From assembly GCA_023432885.1 (NCBI GenBank), contig JAEZEU010000617.1:1-16101 (forward strand): a stretch of 16,101 nt of DNA, given 5' to 3'. How positions within the stretch are numbered: the stretch's first letter is position 1; each line of letters starts with the position of its first letter. Source of the stretch: Pseudomonadota bacterium (GTDB lineage Bacteria; Pseudomonadota; Alphaproteobacteria; Rhizobiales; Xanthobacteraceae). The notes under the pieces are model-generated. The model ran no database searches, was not told where the DNA came from, and was given only the letters and a program-made list of their open reading frames with translations. The position numbers were made by a program, and so were the translations under genes. Below are positions 13,830 through 16,101 of the stretch, piece after piece.

Positions 13830-14708
13830 TCAGAACCTTCGCGCACCCATCTTGCCCTGCTCCTCGGAGAAGAAAATCTCCTTGGCGTGGGTGACGATGT
13901 CCTCGGCCTTCCAGCCCGTGAACGGCGGCTTCCAGCCTTCCATTTCCATCATCCGCATCTCACGCACGCCCCGGGGGCCGGAGACACCGAGCACCTTGCC
14001 GGTCTGATCGCCCGACAGGTGCGAGACCATGTATAACACGGCCGGCGCTATTCCGTCCGGGCCCAACGCTGCGCCAGGATTCTCCTTGTAGCGGGGCAGG
14101 TCCGCGGTCATGCGGGTCAAGGCACCCGGGGCAAGCGTCCAGATCCGGATGTTGTATTTGCGGCCCTCGATGGCCAGCACGTTGGACAAACCCCAGATAC
14201 CGCCCTTGGCGGCGCCGTAGTTGGTCTGGCCGAAATTGCCTATCAGGCCGGAGGTCGAGGACGTGTTGACGATGACGCCGCCACCATTCTCGCGCATCCA
14301 TTTGAACACCGGCTGGGTGCAGCAGAAGGTGCCTTTCAGATGCACCTTGATCACCCTGTCCCAGTTGGCTTCCTTCGCCTTGGCAAAGGTTTCGTCGAGC
14401 AGGATGCCGGCATTGTTCACCAAAATATCGGCGCGGCCGAAGTTCTTGATGGCGTCTTCGAACACCGATTGGCCGCCGGCCATGGTTGAGATGTCAGCGC
14501 CGTTTGCCACCGCCCGGCCGCCCTCGTCCGTGATTGCGTCCACTACCTTTTGCGCCATCGACTTGTCGGAACCCGAGCCGTCACGCGGACCTCCGAGATC
14601 GTTGACCACCACCGCGGCGCCCTCGCGCGCAAACAGCTTCGCGTAGGCCTCACCCAGCCCGCCACCCGCGCCGGTGATCAGCGCCACCTTGCCGTCGAGC
14701 AATCCCAT
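13830..14708 (-). CDS. SDR oxidoreductase of MFE-2/HSD17B4 type (3-hydroxyacyl-CoA dehydrogenase)
   Basis: A 292-aa short-chain dehydrogenase. The cofactor motif TGAGGGLG (12-19) is followed by VVVNDLGG (34-40), which is NAD-type: an Asp ends strand 2. NNAG lies at 98-101. The catalytic triad is Ser151, Tyr164 and Lys168 (NYGAAKGG). The sequence ALITGAGGGLGEAYAKLFA, VVVNDLGGPRDG and the extended C-terminus resemble the dehydrogenase domain of peroxisomal multifunctional enzyme 2. A 3-hydroxyacyl-CoA to 3-oxoacyl-CoA step, with (3R) stereochemistry in MFE-2, is therefore expected. ATG 14708 has GAGGGAGAG about 8 nt upstream; a longer in-frame start at 14801 would translate a repeat. It is followed by the DapA-like gene and preceded by the MaoC gene, so the two MFE-2 activities lie side by side as separate proteins. 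Confidence 0.88.
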   Translation of the reverse strand: MGLLDGKVALITGAGGGLGEAYAKLFAREGAAVVVNDLGGPRDGSGSDKSMAQKVVDAITDEGGRAVANGADISTMAGGQSVFEDAIKNFGRADILVNNAGILLDETFAKAKEANWDRVIKVHLKGTFCCTQPVFKWMRENGGGVIVNTSSTSGLIGNFGQTNYGAAKGGIWGLSNVLAIEGRKYNIRIWTLAPGALTRMTADLPRYKENPGAALGPDGIAPAVLYMVSHLSGDQTGKVLGVSGPRGVREMRMMEMEGWKPPFTGWKAEDIVTHAKEIFFSEEQGKMGARRF

Positions 14709-14735
14709 TGGGTTTCTCTCCCTCATTTCCTCCCT

Positions 14736-14825
14736 CATTCCAGGACGGTCCGAAGGACCAACCGGAATCTCGAGATTCTCGGGAGCGCAACAGCGCTCCA
14801 TAGTTGGACGCCTCGTCCCGGAATG
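14736..14825. repeat. Palindromic repeat element with four-arm fold between the SDR and MaoC genes
   Basis: An outer inverted repeat CATTCCAGGACG (14736-14747)/CGTCCCGGAATG (14814-14825) matches at 11 of 12 bases. Inside are three hairpins: GGTCC-GAA-GGACC (14747-14759), the perfect 14-bp palindrome GAATCTCGAGATTC (14765-14778), and GGAGCGC-AACA-GCGCTCC (14782-14799). Together they would fold into a four-way junction. The type is related to the CATTCC...GGAATG dispersed family. Confidence 0.7.
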
Positions 14826-14834
14826 ACGGTGGTT

Positions 14835-15695
14835 TTACGCCAGCACCGTCTTCCCGCTCTTGATAACCGTGACGCCCCGCGCCTTCACCTTGGCCTCGAA
14901 TGATATGACATTGCCGTCCTTCCACATCTCCATGGTGACGGTCTCCCCGGGATAGACCGGTGAGGAAAACCGAACGGCATGCTGCTTGAACGCGGCTGGA
15001 TCGTAGTCGGCATAGGTCTGCAGAATGCCGCGGCAGGTGATGCCGTAGGTGCACATGCCGTGCAGGATCGGCCGGGGAAAACCAGCCTTCTTGGCAAACT
15101 CCGGATCAGAGTGCAGCGGGTTGCGATCGCCGCAGAGTCGGTAGATCAAGGCCTGGTCCGGACGCGTGGAGATATCGACCGTCTTGTCCGGCGCGCGCGA
15201 GGGCATCTTGTGCGGCTCGGGCTGTGTCAGGTTCGGCCCGCCGAACCCACCGTCGCCCCGGGCGAACCGCGAAGCGACAAGCGTCACAAGCTTCTCACCC
15301 TTTTCGTTCTTCAGGACGGTCTGGTGGCTGATCACCACGCCCTTGTCCTTGCCCTTGTCGTAGACCTCGCGCACCGACGAATCCGCCGTGATATGGGCTG
15401 CGGTCGGCAGCGGCTGGTGAAAGGTGATGTCGCGCTCGCCGTCCACGACCAGCACGCGATTGAGGTTCATTTCGCCGGGCCCGGCCCCCCAGGCCGCGAC
15501 GGAGGCGAAGGTCGGAACGATCTTGAGCGGACGCGGCGTCGCGGCGGCCTCGTTGACGAAGGCGAGTTCCTTTTCATCCATGGGATCGGCGCCCATTCCG
15601 ATGCCGTAGGCGTAGAGCATCACTTCACGGTCTGTGTAACTGTATTTCTGACCGAGGTTCTTGAGCCCCTTCAGTTCCTCGTACCTCGCCGACAT
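14835..15695 (-). CDS. MaoC-family dehydratase, hydratase-2 type
   Basis: A 286-aa protein of double hot-dog architecture. The C-terminal half carries the hydratase 2 signature YRLCGDRNPLHSDP (185-198), with Asp190, Asn192 and His195 as the expected catalytic and positioning residues. HGMCTYG (212-218) matches the conserved segment that follows. The N-terminal half lacks this signature, as in MFE-2 and other two-repeat hydratases, and probably forms the acyl-binding hot dog. Predicted reaction: reversible hydration of (2E)-enoyl-CoA to 3-hydroxyacyl-CoA, feeding the adjacent SDR. AGGAGG lies about 10 nt before ATG 15695. It is 195 bp downstream of the DUF35 gene, with a repeat in the gap. Confidence 0.9.
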   Translation of the reverse strand: MSARYEELKGLKNLGQKYSYTDREVMLYAYGIGMGADPMDEKELAFVNEAAATPRPLKIVPTFASVAAWGAGPGEMNLNRVLVVDGERDITFHQPLPTAAHITADSSVREVYDKGKDKGVVISHQTVLKNEKGEKLVTLVASRFARGDGGFGGPNLTQPEPHKMPSRAPDKTVDISTRPDQALIYRLCGDRNPLHSDPEFAKKAGFPRPILHGMCTYGITCRGILQTYADYDPAAFKQHAVRFSSPVYPGETVTMEMWKDGNVISFEAKVKARGVTVIKSGKTVLA

Positions 15696-15748
15696 CCTGC
15701 AATTTCCTCCTAATTTGTCTCAACATGCAGCGAGGCTCTTTACCGCGT

Positions 15749-15885
15749 CCTCTCCCCTTGTGGGAGAGGGAAAGAACAACATCGCCACGAACTCGCCTAA
15801 GTAAGGGGTTGGCTCCGTTGACAGATTGCTTGCGGAGGTCCCCTTATCCGGCGCTTCGCGCCACCTTCTCCCGCAAAGGGAGAAG
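15749..15885. repeat. Palindromic repeat element between the MaoC and DUF35 genes
   Basis: Three perfect hairpins: CCTCTCCC-(5)-GGGAGAGG (15749-15769), GGCGC-TTC-GCGCC (15850-15862) and CTTCTCCC-(5)-GGGAGAAG (15865-15885). The first and third hairpins are near copies of one another, so the unit looks like a pair of related palindromes around a spacer of about 80 bp. The sequence type CTCTCCC...GGGAGAG is common between genes in Bradyrhizobium and relatives. Confidence 0.6.
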
Positions 15886-15890
15886 CAAGA

Positions 15891-16101
15891 TCAGGCGGGT
15901 GTAAAAAATGGCAGCGGTGCGCCGTCCGTCGACTTGAACACCACTTTCACCTTCTGCCCGATCTTCAATTTCTCAAGGTCGCAATCGACAAAGTTCGTTT
16001 GCAGCGATGGGCCTTCCTTCAGGGTGACGTAGCCGATCGCGTATGGCCCGGTCGGCGACTTCCGCATCAGGCTGTAGGTGTAGATCGTCCCCTCGCCGGA
16101 A
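15891..16101 (-). CDS. DUF35 OB-fold acyl-CoA-associated protein, N-terminus outside window
   Basis: The last 69 codons of a minus-strand gene are open from the right edge to TGA at 15891-15893. They read GEGTIYTYSLMRKSPTG, PYAIGYVTLKEGPSLQTNF, KIGQKVKVVFKSTDG and PLPFFTPA at the C-terminus. This is the OB-fold half of the DUF35 family (strand order G-x-G-x-I-Y-T, P-Y-x-x-G-x-V-x-L, L-x-x-G-x-x-V, final F-x-P). The Zn-ribbon half would be at the missing N-terminus. DUF35 proteins usually pair with a thiolase or with a hydratase (as in ChsH1-ChsH2). A thiolase gene just beyond the window is therefore likely. Role: substrate or CoA binding in an acyl-CoA degradation complex. Confidence 0.85.
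   Translation of the reverse strand, partial: SGEGTIYTYSLMRKSPTGPYAIGYVTLKEGPSLQTNFVDCDLEKLKIGQKVKVVFKSTDGAPLPFFTPA

Noticed and set aside
13023..14036. Plus-strand frame of 337 codons opposite the DapA-like and SDR genes
   Set aside because: It spans two well-supported genes and a repeat, and its His/Arg/Ala-rich translation has no domain features.
1..16101. CRISPR arrays, rRNA genes, insertion sequences, phage structural genes, origins of replication
   Set aside because: None seen: no regularly spaced identical direct repeats, no rRNA core sequences, no transposase or integrase reading frame with terminal inverted repeats. The palindromic elements are short, non-coding and irregularly spaced.

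Overview
The window looks like chromosomal DNA of a high-GC alphaproteobacterium, most likely Bradyrhizobium or a close relative in Nitrobacteraceae. Reasons are GC-rich codon use, many small secreted proteins of rhizobial type, a GrlR-family protein, and dispersed palindromic elements (core CGCGTCTCGA...ATGAGG and CATTCCGG...CCGGAA) that I associate with Bradyrhizobium genomes. No database was searched.

Layout. (1) 1-915: a divergent pair of secreted proteins, one with a ClpP-like Ser/His arrangement (partial) and one His-rich. (2) 962-2392: tRNA-Arg(TCG), a decayed second copy of the tRNA 3' half about 200 bp downstream (an attachment-site scar), then a two-gene module of unknown function: a one-TM coiled-coil protein overlapped by 1 nt by a 94-aa partner. 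(3) 2393-4445: a poorly coding stretch and a Tat-exported amidohydrolase whose leader can form alternative hairpins around the Shine-Dalgarno. (4) 4797-7623: small envelope or secreted proteins (27-aa membrane peptide, PsiF-like, KTSC-domain, two membrane-anchored proteins) and a VOC-family protein. (5) 7785-8115: a gene broken by two frameshifts. (6) 8534-11602: a GrlR-like regulator convergent with a large PAS/HAMP sensor histidine kinase. (7) 11791-16101: a minus-strand catabolic cluster.

The last cluster reads, in transcription order, DUF35/OB-fold protein, hydratase-2-type MaoC, MFE-2-type hydroxyacyl-CoA dehydrogenase (SDR), DapA-like aldolase/lyase, NUDT19-like Nudix hydrolase and a 38-aa ATGA-coupled ORF. 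The MaoC and SDR proteins correspond to the two catalytic domains of peroxisomal multifunctional enzyme 2, so acyl-CoA chain shortening (fatty acid, steroid side chain or aromatic) is the likely theme, with the Nudix protein as a possible CoA/acyl-CoA pyrophosphatase. Each of the four junctions between the main genes of this cluster contains a palindromic repeat element.

The best candidates for something undescribed are the two-gene module beside the tRNA scar, the alternative-hairpin leader of the amidohydrolase, the four-arm folding repeat at 14736-14825, and an orphan minus-strand terminator at 7027-7057.
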